Shown: piece after piece, positions 35,714-45,370 of the stretch | Position numbering within the stretch: the stretch's first letter is position 1 | Layout of the letters: every line of letters starts with the position of its first letter | Origin: Berkiella sp964606325 | Lineage (GTDB): Bacteria > Pseudomonadota > Gammaproteobacteria > Berkiellales > Berkiellaceae | Assembly (NCBI GenBank): GCA_964606325.1 | Contig: CAZSGE010000002.1 | Location: 77,921 to 141,920, forward strand | DNA length: 64,000 bases | Reading direction: 5' to 3' | The notes under the pieces: generated by a model | Seen by the model: only the letters and a program-made list of their open reading frames with translations | Databases searched by the model: none | Told to the model about the DNA's origin: nothing | Translations under genes and position numbers: made by a program

Positions 35714-37552
35714 ATGAGATACAAACACCACCATTTGCAATCAAAAGCCCATGAGAAAAACCTCACGTCGGCACGGGCTTTTATCGGCATTATTTTTATT
35801 GGGTTTATGATAGCAATTTTGCTGATTCGTGTAGCTTATTTACAAATAACCGATCACCAAAAATATAAAACCCTATCGAACAAAAATCAGTTACGGTTGG
35901 TCCCCATCGCTCCCGCCCGAGGGCTCATCTACGATAGAAATGGCAAACTGTTGGCTAAGAATATGCCCGCTTTCCATTTAGCGGTTATCCCTGATGACAT
36001 AGAAGACATGACCAGTACCCTAAATGAAATCAATAAAATTATTCCGCTTGATGCCCAATCGCAAAAAGCTTTTTTAGATAAGGTAGAAAATAGTCCCTCT
36101 TATCAACGGCAACTCCTTAAAATTAAATTGAGCGAAGAGGAAGTAAGTCGATTTGCCGTTAACCAATACCGCTTTCCAGGAGTGTTCTTATTGGTCGATC
36201 TCATTAGAGACTACCCTTACAACGATCTGATGGCGCATGTGATTGGCTACGTGAGCGAAGCCAATAAAGATGATTTAACTAAAATGGACAAAAAACGCTA
36301 TGCAGGCACCTATCAAATCGGCAAAACAGGCCTTGAAAAATTTTATGAAAACCAGCTGCAAGGAACGCCTGGCTTTCAACAAATGGAAGCTGATGTATTA
36401 GGTCGCGAAGTTAGATCCTTGTCTACCATCCCTGCCACTTCTGGACAGGATTTACATTTGACCATCGATATTGAACTGCAAAAGATTGCCACAGAGGCTT
36501 TGGGAGAAAACAAAGGGGCGATTGTTGTCATTGATCCTAACAATGGCGAAGTACTTGCCATGGCAAGTACGCCAAGTTTTGATCCAAATCACTTTGTGCG
36601 CGGTCTGGATCAACGCTCTTACAACCTACTTCGCCAGGCTAATGATAGACCCTTATTTAACCGCGCCTTACAAGGACAATATCCTCCTGGCTCTACCGTA
36701 AAGCCTATCGTGGCATTAGCAGGATTAACCAGCCAAAAAGTCAACACCAGTCAGAAGGTGTTTGATCCAGGTTGGTATCAGTTGAATAATGCTGGCCGCT
36801 TTTATCGTGACTGGAATAAAAAAGGCCACGGTTGGACAGATTTAGAAAAATCCATTCGTGAGTCCTGTGATATTTATTATTATCAATTAGCCGAGAAGTT
36901 AGGTATTACTCAACTTTCCGCGGCGTTTTCTGAGGTAGGATTAGGGAAACCTACTGGTATTGATTTGCCTGGCGAACAAAAAGGAATTGTGCCATCCATT
37001 GCTTGGAAGAAAAAAACCCTTGGTGCAGTTTGGTACCCAGGCGAAACCATTATTACAGGGATAGGCCAAGGCTATACGACAGCAACCCCCTTACAACTTG
37101 CTGTGATGGCTTCTTATATTGCCAACCGTGGAACAGCCTACAGTTTACACTTAAATAAAGCGCTCGCCCCCAAAAAATTACCGCCATTAAAAATTGCGGA
37201 TGACAAATACTGGGATGCCATTATTGAGCCTATGCATCAAGTCACTCAGCACCCTCAAGGTACTGCATTCAAATATTTTACCGGCTTTAAGATTGATGTA
37301 GCAGGCAAAACGGGTACCTCTCAAGTGTTTGGCATTAAGCAAAATGAAACTTATGATCACGATAAAATTGCACAACATTTACGAGATCACTCCCTTTTTG
37401 TTGGGTTTGCGCCTGTTAGCCATCCGACCGTTGCGATTGCGGTTTTATTAGAAAATCAGCGCGCAAGCGCCAGTGTCGCCAGAGTCGTGTTGGAAAAATA
37501 CTTTACGGAAATCAAGCATGTTGAACAAAGCGAAATACCCGAGGCATCTTAA
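35714..37552 (+). CDS. mrdA: penicillin-binding protein 2 (elongasome transpeptidase)
   Basis: A 612-residue inner-membrane transpeptidase that cross-links peptidoglycan during rod elongation. One N-terminal anchor (IGIIFIGFMIAILLIRVAYL) is followed by the dimerisation domain (APARGLIYDRNG) and the transpeptidase domain. The active site is STVK, Ser327/Lys330 (YPPGSTVKP); SCD (RESCDIYYYQ) and KTGTS (VAGKTGTSQVF) complete it. The ATG at 35714 is preferred; a TTG at 35678 would add 12 residues. The partner RodA is encoded immediately downstream. Confidence 0.95.
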   Translation: MRYKHHHLQSKAHEKNLTSARAFIGIIFIGFMIAILLIRVAYLQITDHQKYKTLSNKNQLRLVPIAPARGLIYDRNGKLLAKNMPAFHLAVIPDDIEDMTSTLNEINKIIPLDAQSQKAFLDKVENSPSYQRQLLKIKLSEEEVSRFAVNQYRFPGVFLLVDLIRDYPYNDLMAHVIGYVSEANKDDLTKMDKKRYAGTYQIGKTGLEKFYENQLQGTPGFQQMEADVLGREVRSLSTIPATSGQDLHLTIDIELQKIATEALGENKGAIVVIDPNNGEVLAMASTPSFDPNHFVRGLDQRSYNLLRQANDRPLFNRALQGQYPPGSTVKPIVALAGLTSQKVNTSQKVFDPGWYQLNNAGRFYRDWNKKGHGWTDLEKSIRESCDIYYYQLAEKLGITQLSAAFSEVGLGKPTGIDLPGEQKGIVPSIAWKKKTLGAVWYPGETIITGIGQGYTTATPLQLAVMASYIANRGTAYSLHLNKALAPKKLPPLKIADDKYWDAIIEPMHQVTQHPQGTAFKYFTGFKIDVAGKTGTSQVFGIKQNETYDHDKIAQHLRDHSLFVGFAPVSHPTVAIAVLLENQRASASVARVVLEKYFTEIKHVEQSEIPEAS

Positions 37553-38663
37553 TCCTCCCATGTGGCGGCAAATGCCAGGCGTTAGACTCCTTGGCCATGT
37601 GAATTGGGATGGCTGGTTGTTTATGTTAATTGCGCTTTTGCTTGCCTTGAGCTTTGGTCTTATCTATAGCGCCAGTGGACAAAAACCTGCAATCTTGCTC
37701 AGACATGGCATCCATGTGGGTATTAGCTTTATTGCCTATTTTATTATGGCGCAGATCTCTCCTCGCACCATTAAACAATGGGCACCCTTTTTGTTTGGCT
37801 TTGGTATCATATTGTTGCTTGCTGTCTTTGTGGTCGGTAGCGCTAGTAAAGGCGCTCAACGTTGGGTAAATCTTGGTCCAATCCGTTTCCAACCCTCTGA
37901 ATTTATGAAACTCGTGGCGCCTTTGATGCTTGCTTATTATTTATCTAACAAGCCCTTGCCAGTGGATAGAATGCATCTTGTGGTCAGCCTTATCATTATT
38001 TTTGTCCCAGGATTGCTTATTGCCAAACAGCCCGACTTAGGGACAGGCTTATTAGTAATTGGCACAGGATTTGGTGTGTTGTTTTTTGCTGGGATCCGCT
38101 GGCGATTAATATTTAAGATGGTTGGCTTAGGATTAGCTGGCTTACCATTGCTGTGGTTTTGTTTGCATGATTATCAACGTCAACGGGTCATGACCTTTTT
38201 AAATCCAGAAAGTGATCCCCTCGGTGCTGGCTATCATATTATCCAATCCAAAATTGCGATTGGCTCTGGTGGTCTCTATGGCAAAGGTTGGTGCTTAGGA
38301 TCACAGGTACAATTAAATTTTTTACCCGAGCGCACCACCGACTTTATCTTTAGCGTATTAGGCGAAGAATTTGGCTTCATTGGTGCTTGTGTATTAAGTG
38401 CCTTGTATTTTGCGGTTATCTACCGTGGCATTCAAATTATGACCCAAACCGAAGATCTGTTCAGTCGATTAGTTGCTGGCGGGATTGTGTTTGGTTTCTT
38501 TATTTGTTTTTTCATTAATATCGGCATGGTCAGCGGATTGCTCCCCGTCGTGGGCTGCCCGCTACCGTTAATCAGTTATGGTGGCACTTCCCTGGTGACG
38601 TGGATGGCTGCTTTCGGTATGCTGGTATCCATTCAGTCCCAACAAAAGAATTCGCCAAGGTAG
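37518..38663 (+). CDS. mrdB: RodA peptidoglycan glycosyltransferase
   Basis: A SEDS-family polymerase with about ten membrane helices that builds glycan strands with PBP2. Family motifs: QRWVNLGPIRFQPSEFMKL, KQPDLGTGLLV, LPERTTDFIFSVLGEEFGF and LPLISYGGTSL. The ATG at 37518 overlaps mrdA and has a GGA purine site; the ATG at 37560, eight bases after the mrdA stop, would give 367 residues, closer to the usual length, but lacks a ribosome site. Either way the two genes are coupled. Confidence 0.93.
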   Translation: MLNKAKYPRHLNPPMWRQMPGVRLLGHVNWDGWLFMLIALLLALSFGLIYSASGQKPAILLRHGIHVGISFIAYFIMAQISPRTIKQWAPFLFGFGIILLLAVFVVGSASKGAQRWVNLGPIRFQPSEFMKLVAPLMLAYYLSNKPLPVDRMHLVVSLIIIFVPGLLIAKQPDLGTGLLVIGTGFGVLFFAGIRWRLIFKMVGLGLAGLPLLWFCLHDYQRQRVMTFLNPESDPLGAGYHIIQSKIAIGSGGLYGKGWCLGSQVQLNFLPERTTDFIFSVLGEEFGFIGACVLSALYFAVIYRGIQIMTQTEDLFSRLVAGGIVFGFFICFFINIGMVSGLLPVVGCPLPLISYGGTSLVTWMAAFGMLVSIQSQQKNSPR

Positions 38664-38668
38664 GCAAC

Positions 38669-39685
38669 ATGCAAAAAAGTAGTATGACAAAATTATTCAC
38701 GACAATCTTATGTTTGTTCACCCTTTTAAGCGCACGAGCAGAAGATAAACCTTTAAGTGCGCGACCAGAAGTAAAAGCCTTTATTCAAATGATGGTTACA
38801 AAACATCATTTTGATAAAGTGCAATTAACTAGTTGGTTAGATAGTGCAAAAATACAGCCCAGCATTTTAAAAGCGATTTCCAAACCTGCTGAAAAATCAA
38901 CGTGGGCACGTTATGAGCCCATTTTTCTCACGCCTAAACGTATCGACGAAGGTGTGGCTTTTTGGCAGCAAAATAAAGCAGCACTGGCCAAAGCTGAAAA
39001 AGAATATGGGGTGCCAGCTCAAATCATCGTGGCTATCATTGGGGTTGAAACCTTTTATGGTAAACAGACGGGACAATATAGTGTTCTTGATTCCTTAGTC
39101 ACACTCGGCTTTGACTATCCACCTCGCGCCAAGTTCTTCCTATCTGAATTGGAAGAATTTTTATTATTATCAAGAGAGCAAAAATGGGATCCTACTCAAA
39201 TTAAAGGCTCATATGCGGGCGCTATGGGTAAACCTCAATTTATTTCTAGCAGTTATCGCCGTTATGCAATTGACTTTCATAATAAAGGCCAGCGTGATCT
39301 GCTCAATAACGTCGATGATGCCATCGGCAGTGTCGCCAACTATTTCAAGCTCAACGGTTGGAAAAAAGGCGAGCCTGTTGCTTTTAGCGCCAAAGCCTCT
39401 GGCGATAAATTTAAAGCAGCAATAGCTGCATCAAATAACCCTAAACCCGACACCAGTTTACAAAAGTTGTCTGAATTGGGTATCAAACCTGTTTCTAAAC
39501 ATCTTAAAGATCCTAAGCAAAACTTTGCACTGATTGGATTGGAAGGCAAAGATGGCTTCGAATATTGGCTAGGTGCTAATAATTTCTACGTGATTACACG
39601 CTATAACCGAAGCAGTTTGTATGCAATGGCGGTATACCAGCTAAGCGAAAAAATTAAAAATGGATATCAGACCAAGACTGCTTAA
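38669..39685 (+). CDS. mltB: lytic murein transglycosylase B
   Basis: A 338-residue family-3 lytic transglycosylase that cleaves glycan strands to 1,6-anhydro ends. A Sec signal peptide (KLFTTILCLFTLLSARA) is followed by the catalytic domain with Glu127 (GVETFYG) and the FDYPPRAKFFLSELEEFLLL, GSYAGAMGKPQF and YFKLNGWKKGE blocks. It lacks a lipobox, so it is soluble periplasmic, unlike E. coli MltB. AAGGTAGG precedes the ATG. The mrdB-mltB-rlpA order matches Pseudomonas. Confidence 0.93.
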   Translation: MQKSSMTKLFTTILCLFTLLSARAEDKPLSARPEVKAFIQMMVTKHHFDKVQLTSWLDSAKIQPSILKAISKPAEKSTWARYEPIFLTPKRIDEGVAFWQQNKAALAKAEKEYGVPAQIIVAIIGVETFYGKQTGQYSVLDSLVTLGFDYPPRAKFFLSELEEFLLLSREQKWDPTQIKGSYAGAMGKPQFISSSYRRYAIDFHNKGQRDLLNNVDDAIGSVANYFKLNGWKKGEPVAFSAKASGDKFKAAIAASNNPKPDTSLQKLSELGIKPVSKHLKDPKQNFALIGLEGKDGFEYWLGANNFYVITRYNRSSLYAMAVYQLSEKIKNGYQTKTA

Positions 39686-39707
39686 AGCTTATTGAATGGA
39701 ATCAATT

Positions 39708-40784
39708 ATGAAAAATCACTTTTTGAAAGGTTCTATTGTGCTACTTGCCTTAATACTAAGTGCTTGTAGCCAAACGGGCCCACGTAAACCCGGTAAACCG
39801 ATTAAAGGTCCGCTTTCTCAAATTGAAGAAGCGGTTCATGGCGATGGACCACCTGATTCAGAAATTGATGTAACGCATATCCCTAATGCAACGCCCAAAG
39901 TAGAGCCCATCAGTCGTTACGGCAATCCTCATAAATACGAAGTATTCGGCATACATTATCATACCATGCCTCACAGCAAGGGTTATGCCGCAGAAGGTAC
40001 TGCCTCGTGGTATGGCCGAAAATTTCATGGGCAACGCACCAGTAGCGGCGAACCGTATGATATGTATGGCATGACCGCAGCACATCGCTCATTACCCTTA
40101 CCTACTTACGCCAAAATTGAAAATTTGCGCAACGGCAAAGAAGTGATTGTGAAAATTAATGACAGAGGCCCCTTTGTTAAAGGTAGGCTGATTGATCTTT
40201 CTTATGCTGCCGCTAAAAAATTGGGTATTCACGCAACAGGCACTGGCAAAGTCCGCATCACGGCGATTGATCCTGTGGCCTGGCATAAGCAACAGAAAGA
40301 CGGTACTCGCTTAGCGAAAAACTCCAAGAAAGGAAAGTCTGGCAAAAAAGCTACTCAGCTAGCCCAGGCTGATAAACCTAAAAAAGCAGGCGAAAAAACT
40401 TCAGCAAAAGCAAACTCACCCACAAAAGCCCAAGCTTTGGCTCAAACAAAAGCAGCGCCTAAAGCCAAAACGGCTACCGTGGCCCAAGCCAAGGCGCCTG
40501 CAAAGCCTAAAGCTAAAACCACGCAAGTAGCCAAGACCGACAAACAAATCTATATACAGTTAGGCGCATTTATTAAAAAGAATAATGCAGAAAAATTAGC
40601 TAATAAAGCTACCACGCTCACCGCTGCTCTGGATAACGTAAACGTTAAAGTCGTTGATAGAAAAACAAGCAAAGATGCTTATAAGGTGCGTGTTGGCCCC
40701 TTAAAAGATGAGCAAGCAGCTAAAACATTACAAAAGAAGCTGGTCGCTCTGAATGGTGCCAGCCCTAAAGTGGTCTACGAATAA
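39708..40784 (+). CDS. rlpA: RlpA septal/rare lipoprotein with SPOR domain
   Basis: A 358-residue lipoprotein with lipobox LSAC (about Cys20). The double-psi beta-barrel domain is at about 98-185 (GTASWYGRKFHGQRTSSGE and VKINDRGPFVKGRLIDLSYAAAK). A long Lys/Ala/Gln linker (about 205-275) and a C-terminal SPOR domain (about 280-358) follow; SPOR binds denuded glycan. RlpA cuts such strands in Pseudomonas. The start at 39708 fits the signal peptide; an ATG four codons earlier is possible. A three-copy repeat array follows. Confidence 0.92.
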   Translation: MKNHFLKGSIVLLALILSACSQTGPRKPGKPIKGPLSQIEEAVHGDGPPDSEIDVTHIPNATPKVEPISRYGNPHKYEVFGIHYHTMPHSKGYAAEGTASWYGRKFHGQRTSSGEPYDMYGMTAAHRSLPLPTYAKIENLRNGKEVIVKINDRGPFVKGRLIDLSYAAAKKLGIHATGTGKVRITAIDPVAWHKQQKDGTRLAKNSKKGKSGKKATQLAQADKPKKAGEKTSAKANSPTKAQALAQTKAAPKAKTATVAQAKAPAKPKAKTTQVAKTDKQIYIQLGAFIKKNNAEKLANKATTLTAALDNVNVKVVDRKTSKDAYKVRVGPLKDEQAAKTLQKKLVALNGASPKVVYE

Positions 40785-40796
40785 CCCCATTTTGAC

Positions 40797-40885
40797 GGGA
40801 CAGGCATCTTGTCTTGTCCCTCTCCTCTACGGGACAGGCATCTTCTTTCACCAACCTTTACTTGGGGACAGGCATATCTATCCCC
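40797..40885 (+). repeat. three GGGACAGGCAT repeats at 34-bp spacing
   Basis: GGGACAGGCAT starts at 40797, 40831 and 40865, exactly 34 bp apart. The first copy has a closing TGTCCC (40815-40820) that pairs with GGGACA, and the third has CCCC (40882-40885) that pairs with GGGG (40864-40867). It lies between rlpA and dacA. The spacers between cores are not conserved in sequence. This is the densest cluster of the repeat in the window. Confidence 0.85.
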
Positions 40886-40966
40886 TACTGCTAAATAAAA
40901 ATCAAATCACGTGTTAAAATGTCCCCAGTCTGCCGTTTTTAATAATAAGAGTGTGGGGTAACTAAC

Positions 40967-42163
40967 ATGCGTCGAGTCGCTTTTTTGAGGCTAATTTCTT
41001 TGTTCTTTTGGGCACCACTTTGTGTTGCTGCAACGGCAGCTATTCCAGCTGTGCCACAGGCACCTCAGATAGCTGCTGAGGCCTATATTTTGATCGATTA
41101 TATGAGCGGTAAAGTCTTGGCTGAAAAAGACTCCAAAAAACGAATCGATCCTGCCAGTCTCACCAAAATGATGACTGTCTATGTTTTTGATCACGAACTC
41201 CAAAGCGGCCACTTCACCTTAGAAGATGAAATCGCCGTCAGTGAAAATGCCTGGAAAACCGAAGGTTCCCGCATGTTTGTGCCCGTAGGCAAAAAAATCC
41301 AAGCCAAAGACTTGTTGCGGGGAATCATTATTCAATCCGGCAATGATGCTACCGTTGCGCTTGCTGAATATGTGGCTGGCTCAGAAAAATCATTTACTGA
41401 TTTGATGAACCAATATGCACAACGCATTGGCATGAAGGACACACACTTTGCTAATGCAACAGGCATACCTGATCCTGAACATTACACAACCGCTGCAGAT
41501 TTGAGCTTGTTAGCTTCTGCCCTCATCAGACAGTTCCCAGAAACTTACAAAATCTATTCTGAAAAATGGTTTACTTTTAACGGCATTAAACAGCCTAATC
41601 GTAATCGTTTGTTGTGGCGCGAACCATATATCGATGGCATCAAAACCGGTCACTCCAGCACCGCTGGTTATTGCTTAGCGGCTTCAGGTCAAAAAGATAA
41701 TATGCGTCTAATTTCCATCTTGGTTGGCGCGCAAACAGAAGCTGAAAGAACAGAGCAAACTTTACAATTGCTCCGTTTTGGTTTTCGCTTTTTTGAAACC
41801 CATCACCTTTTCCAAGCTAACACCACACTCAATGAACCCAGAGTATGGATGGGCGATAAAAAGACATTATCACTTGGGGTTAACAAAGATTTATATATCA
41901 CCATTCCCCAAGGTCAATATAAATCCCTTGATGCGAAAATGAATATTGATAAAAGCCTAACAGCGCCCATCTTAAAGGGTGAAAATCATGGCAAAGTGGT
42001 TGTTAAAATTGGCGACGAACTTATCGCTGAAATGCCTCTCGTTGCCTTAGAAGATGTGCAAAAAGGCACTATGTGGAATCGCTTCTCTGATTATGTCAGC
42101 TTAGGGATCCATAAAATGCTGAATCCTGCAACCGCAGCAGAAACAGTTGCTCAAGGTGCCTAA
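40967..42163 (+). CDS. dacA: D-alanyl-D-alanine carboxypeptidase (PBP5/6 type)
   Basis: A 398-residue periplasmic enzyme that trims the terminal D-Ala of pentapeptides. The signal peptide ends near residue 23. The active site shows Ser64/Lys67 (DPASLTKMM), Ser124-Gly-Asn126 (QSGNDATV) and Lys226-Thr-Gly (GIKTGHSS). The C-terminal PBP5-type beta domain (about 285-375) and an amphipathic end anchor it to the membrane. A GGGG site precedes the ATG. ybeD starts within its stop codon. Confidence 0.95.
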   Translation: MRRVAFLRLISLFFWAPLCVAATAAIPAVPQAPQIAAEAYILIDYMSGKVLAEKDSKKRIDPASLTKMMTVYVFDHELQSGHFTLEDEIAVSENAWKTEGSRMFVPVGKKIQAKDLLRGIIIQSGNDATVALAEYVAGSEKSFTDLMNQYAQRIGMKDTHFANATGIPDPEHYTTAADLSLLASALIRQFPETYKIYSEKWFTFNGIKQPNRNRLLWREPYIDGIKTGHSSTAGYCLAASGQKDNMRLISILVGAQTEAERTEQTLQLLRFGFRFFETHHLFQANTTLNEPRVWMGDKKTLSLGVNKDLYITIPQGQYKSLDAKMNIDKSLTAPILKGENHGKVVVKIGDELIAEMPLVALEDVQKGTMWNRFSDYVSLGIHKMLNPATAAETVAQGA

Positions 42164-42432
42164 TGTCTGAGGCTAATACAGGTAAACTCACCTTTCCGTG
42201 TGAGTTTACCTTTAAAATAATTGGGCTTGCCAATAACGACTTCGAAGCGGCAGCTTTAGGCATTTTACATAAGCACTTCCCCCATATGGGGGAAGGTGCA
42301 ATTACCACCAACCCAAGCAAAAATGGCAAATATTTGGCATACTCAGTGACGGTGAATGCCCTTAGTCAAGATCAGCTCGATGCAGCCTACAAGGACTTAA
42401 GTGCGCATCCCTTAGTATTGTTTGCCCTATAA
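42163..42432 (+). CDS. ybeD: YbeD/DUF493 family protein
   Basis: An 89-residue ferredoxin-like (ACT-related) protein of the UPF0250 family, always near lipB. Visible blocks: LTFPCEFTFKIIGLANNDFE, then SKNGKYLAYSVTVNALSQDQ and the YKDLSAHPLVLFAL end. The role is undefined, perhaps regulatory for lipoate metabolism. It overlaps dacA by one base and is followed by lipB after two bases. Confidence 0.93.
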   Translation: MSEANTGKLTFPCEFTFKIIGLANNDFEAAALGILHKHFPHMGEGAITTNPSKNGKYLAYSVTVNALSQDQLDAAYKDLSAHPLVLFAL

Positions 42433-42434
42433 TA

Positions 42435-43082
42435 ATGAAACCCGCTATTCAAATTAAATCCTTCGATTCACATCAAGATTATCAAAGTATTTATCACCAA
42501 ATGCGAGAATACACGCATCATCGAGATCATCATACACCTGATGCTATTTGGTTATTAGAACATCAAAGCGTTTTTACTCAAGGACAAGCAGGTAAAGCTG
42601 AGCATATACTTGATGCAGGTAATATTCCAATCGTGCAAAGTGATAGGGGTGGTCAAGTCACTTATCATGGACCTGGTCAATTAATGATTTACACCTTATT
42701 TGATTTAAAGCGTGCCAAATTGGGTATCAAAGCTTTTGTACAATTGTTACAAGACAGTACCATTCGCCTACTGGCCAACTATGGCATCAATGCGCACACA
42801 CTTTGCGATGCCCCTGGTGTTTATGTGAACAACGCCAAAATATGCTCTATGGGATTAAGAATTAGGCACCTTCGCGCCTATCATGGGTTAGCGCTGAATG
42901 TCAAAATGGACTTAAGCCCTTTTTCTAGAATTAACCCCTGCGGGTTTAAACAATTATCTATGACACAAATCAGTGAATTTGTGCCTGATATCACCATTCA
43001 AAAAGTAGCGCAGGATTTTGCGCCTTTATTTATTCAACAATTTAGCAGTGAAGCCATGCTGGGAGAATGTCATGACCGATAA
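42435..43082 (+). CDS. lipB: octanoyl-ACP:protein N-octanoyltransferase
   Basis: A 215-residue transferase that moves octanoate from ACP to lipoyl domains, the first step of lipoate synthesis. Conserved elements: RGGQVTYHGPGQLMIY (71-86), Lys135 (NNAKICSMG) and the nucleophile Cys169 (INPCGF). It overlaps the lipA start by 11 bases, indicating coupling of the two steps. Confidence 0.96.
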   Translation: MKPAIQIKSFDSHQDYQSIYHQMREYTHHRDHHTPDAIWLLEHQSVFTQGQAGKAEHILDAGNIPIVQSDRGGQVTYHGPGQLMIYTLFDLKRAKLGIKAFVQLLQDSTIRLLANYGINAHTLCDAPGVYVNNAKICSMGLRIRHLRAYHGLALNVKMDLSPFSRINPCGFKQLSMTQISEFVPDITIQKVAQDFAPLFIQQFSSEAMLGECHDR

Positions 43083-44010
43083 ACAACGTGGTGAAGAAAA
43101 ATTTGCCAGAATTCCCATCAAAATAGTGCCAACTGAACCCGCACAACGAAAGCGGCTTCCTGAGTGGATCCGAATTCGTGCGCCCATTACCCCTGCCGTG
43201 AGCAATTTAAAAAATTTATTGCGTGAGCATAAATTGGTGACGGTTTGCGAAGAAGCGGCTTGCCCAAATCTCAGCGAGTGCTTTAGTCATGGCACAGCGA
43301 CTTTTATGATCATGGGCGACAAATGCACGCGACGTTGTACTTTTTGCGATGTCGCGCACGGCAGACCTGATGCGTTAGATAAAGATGAGCCTCTGAATCT
43401 GGCCACTGCCTTAGGCAAAATGGGTTTAAAATATGTGGTGATCACCTCTGTTGACAGAGATGATTTGCGAGATGGTGGTGCCAGCCACTTTGCAGAATGT
43501 ATTAAAGCGGCACGTGAGCATTGCCCTACCACTAAAATTGAAATCCTTGTACCTGATTTTCGGGGGCGCATGAATGTGGCCTTGGACAATTTAAGCGTCG
43601 CCTTACCTGATGTGTTTAACCATAATATGGAAACTGTTCCCAGGTTGTATAAACAAGTCAGACCAGGCTCAAATTACATTGAATCCTTAAAGTTGATCCA
43701 AGCTTTTAAAGCTCGCTTCCCACATATTCCTACTAAAAGTGGCATTATGTTGGGTCTTGGCGAGACAAATGAGGAAATTATAGAAACCTTAAAAGACATG
43801 CGTCAGTATGATTGCGACATGTTAACGTTGGGACAATATTTGCAGCCAAGTCGTTTTCATATGCCTGTTGATCGTTATGTTTCCCCACAAGAATTTGATC
43901 TGCTTGCAAAAGAGGCATACAAACTAGGGTTTAAAAACGTGGCCAGTGGACCATTGGTAAGATCATCTTATCATGCGGATAAACAAGCTAAAGGCGAAGT
44001 GGTATCTTAA
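43072..44010 (+). CDS. lipA: lipoyl synthase
   Basis: A 312-residue radical-SAM enzyme that inserts two sulfurs into octanoyl chains. Auxiliary cluster: Cys59, Cys64 and Cys70 (VCEEAACPNLSEC). Radical-SAM cluster: Cys85, Cys89 and Cys92 (CTRRCTFC). The start at 43072 has GGGAGAA upstream; the earlier in-frame start at 43018 lies deep inside lipB. It is last in the operon and is followed by a hairpin. Confidence 0.97.
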   Translation: MTDKQRGEEKFARIPIKIVPTEPAQRKRLPEWIRIRAPITPAVSNLKNLLREHKLVTVCEEAACPNLSECFSHGTATFMIMGDKCTRRCTFCDVAHGRPDALDKDEPLNLATALGKMGLKYVVITSVDRDDLRDGGASHFAECIKAAREHCPTTKIEILVPDFRGRMNVALDNLSVALPDVFNHNMETVPRLYKQVRPGSNYIESLKLIQAFKARFPHIPTKSGIMLGLGETNEEIIETLKDMRQYDCDMLTLGQYLQPSRFHMPVDRYVSPQEFDLLAKEAYKLGFKNVASGPLVRSSYHADKQAKGEVVS

Positions 44011-44019
44011 GAATTCTTG

Positions 44020-44045
44020 TGCAGGGACGCCTATCCGCCCCTGCA
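44020..44045 (+). terminator. hairpin after lipA
   Basis: TGCAGGG (44020-44026) pairs with CCCTGCA (44039-44045), with further GC pairing inside. It is ten bases past the lipA stop and in front of the end of the converging gene at 44067. It has no clear T-run. Confidence 0.55.
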
Positions 44046-44066
44046 TAGGATCTAAATTAAAATTTT

Positions 44067-44453
44067 CTATTTTAATTTCTCACGCCGAACTCCAGGATCA
44101 GAATGAACCATCATCTCTCGGTTGTCCTCATCATCTGAAGCTTCGCTTTGCGCATTATCTGGATCTAAATCTAAAGTAACGGCTTCTTGGGGTTGCGCTG
44201 GTGCATTTTGTATAACCGATCTTCGTGAATCTCCCTTTAAGGTTAAAAAGAAAATTTTCTCTACATTGAGAGCATCTTTCACAAACTCATGATAACGATT
44301 ACGCTCAGCTTCATCCATCGATGCAACAGCGTTTGATCTTTGTGGCTCCTCAAGTTTTAAAATAGCACCAAATTTTTCAACTTCAGCAGGTGTGTATTTT
44401 TGATCAAATTCTTTTTCTGCTAATTGCGCCGCAGTTAGACCTGTCTGTAACAT
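44067..44453 (-). CDS. small acidic helical protein, unknown
   Basis: A 128-residue soluble protein. The first 80 residues look helical (LTAAQLAEKEFDQKYTPAEV); the C-terminal 45 are acidic and disordered (LDLDPDNAQSEASDDEDNRE). A GGGG purine run precedes the ATG. No family is recognised and there is no signal peptide. It sits alone downstream of lipA on the other strand. Confidence 0.5.
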   Translation of the reverse strand: MLQTGLTAAQLAEKEFDQKYTPAEVEKFGAILKLEEPQRSNAVASMDEAERNRYHEFVKDALNVEKIFFLTLKGDSRRSVIQNAPAQPQEAVTLDLDPDNAQSEASDDEDNREMMVHSDPGVRREKLK

Positions 44454-44543
44454 AATTTTACCCCATTGTGAAATGTGAGTAATTATAACAGTAAAGGTAG
44501 AGGGTATAAACTAGCTATAGAGTGCGGGGCTATACACAATACA

Positions 44544-45170
44544 TTAAGGGATCTCAGAGCACTTCATATATTGTTGGTATTTTGTGGTGCCGCCTTGTGC
44601 GGTGACTTTGGCTTCCCACTTTGACATGGCTTTGGCATCTTTAAAATGCTCACCTAAATTAACCAAATCGGCTTGAGCAAAAATATTTCCCTGCTCTGCT
44701 AAGGGCGTCATGTTTTCTACCAGACAAAGATTTCTATCATTTTCAATTTTATCAATTTGAGCACGATTTTGTGGTGGATTATTTTTTTCACTATCAACCC
44801 ATTGTTGATAACATTTTGCATACACTTTTCTAAGCGCTTTTTTATCATCCATTTGACAATGTTTAGCATTATATTCAATATCTTTTGTTTCCCATTCAAG
44901 ATATTTTAAAAAAGCAACATACATCAAATTTTTCTGTTGCTTTGCTAATTGATCAAGCTCATCTTTTTTATTAAGTATGCATTGTTCATCAAATTCACAT
45001 TGACACAAGATTTCAATAATCGTGTATTTCCCTTTGATTCTTTTTTCTGGATCGGCCACATGTTCTTCAATGTTGTCTAATTTTCCCAATAAGTCCACTT
45101 CCACATTGGCAGCAAGCGACGCAAGACAATAAAGCGAAAACACAACCCCGAGCAATGCACGCATTAGCAT
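44544..45170 (-). CDS. exported Cys-containing helical protein, unknown
   Basis: A 208-residue protein with a signal peptide (MRALLGVVFSLYCLASLAA, cut near 21). The mature part is helical, with about seven cysteines (LCQCEFDEQC, HCQ, KCYQ, LCLVE, MKCSE), suggesting periplasmic disulfides. It has no named family. AAAGGTGA lies before the ATG. Confidence 0.55.
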   Translation of the reverse strand: MLMRALLGVVFSLYCLASLAANVEVDLLGKLDNIEEHVADPEKRIKGKYTIIEILCQCEFDEQCILNKKDELDQLAKQQKNLMYVAFLKYLEWETKDIEYNAKHCQMDDKKALRKVYAKCYQQWVDSEKNNPPQNRAQIDKIENDRNLCLVENMTPLAEQGNIFAQADLVNLGEHFKDAKAMSKWEAKVTAQGGTTKYQQYMKCSEIP

Positions 45171-45370
45171 ATGTCACCTTTCATACATACCGTTATCTTA
45201 GAAACTTAGCAAAATAGCAGTGGGTATGCCATTTGTCTTTGTTTTCTTAGCTAATCAACAACCTCCAGCGTCATGTAAAACATGTAATAAAAACAGTATT
45301 CTGCTCGTTAAAACAGCAAAGCGATTATTTATGGTTTTCATTAAGCTTTAACTGTGATAAAAAGCCTCAT

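Noticed and set aside
40797..40885. CRISPR array
   Set aside because: Only three 11-15-bp cores, 34-bp period too short for repeat plus spacer, no cas genes.
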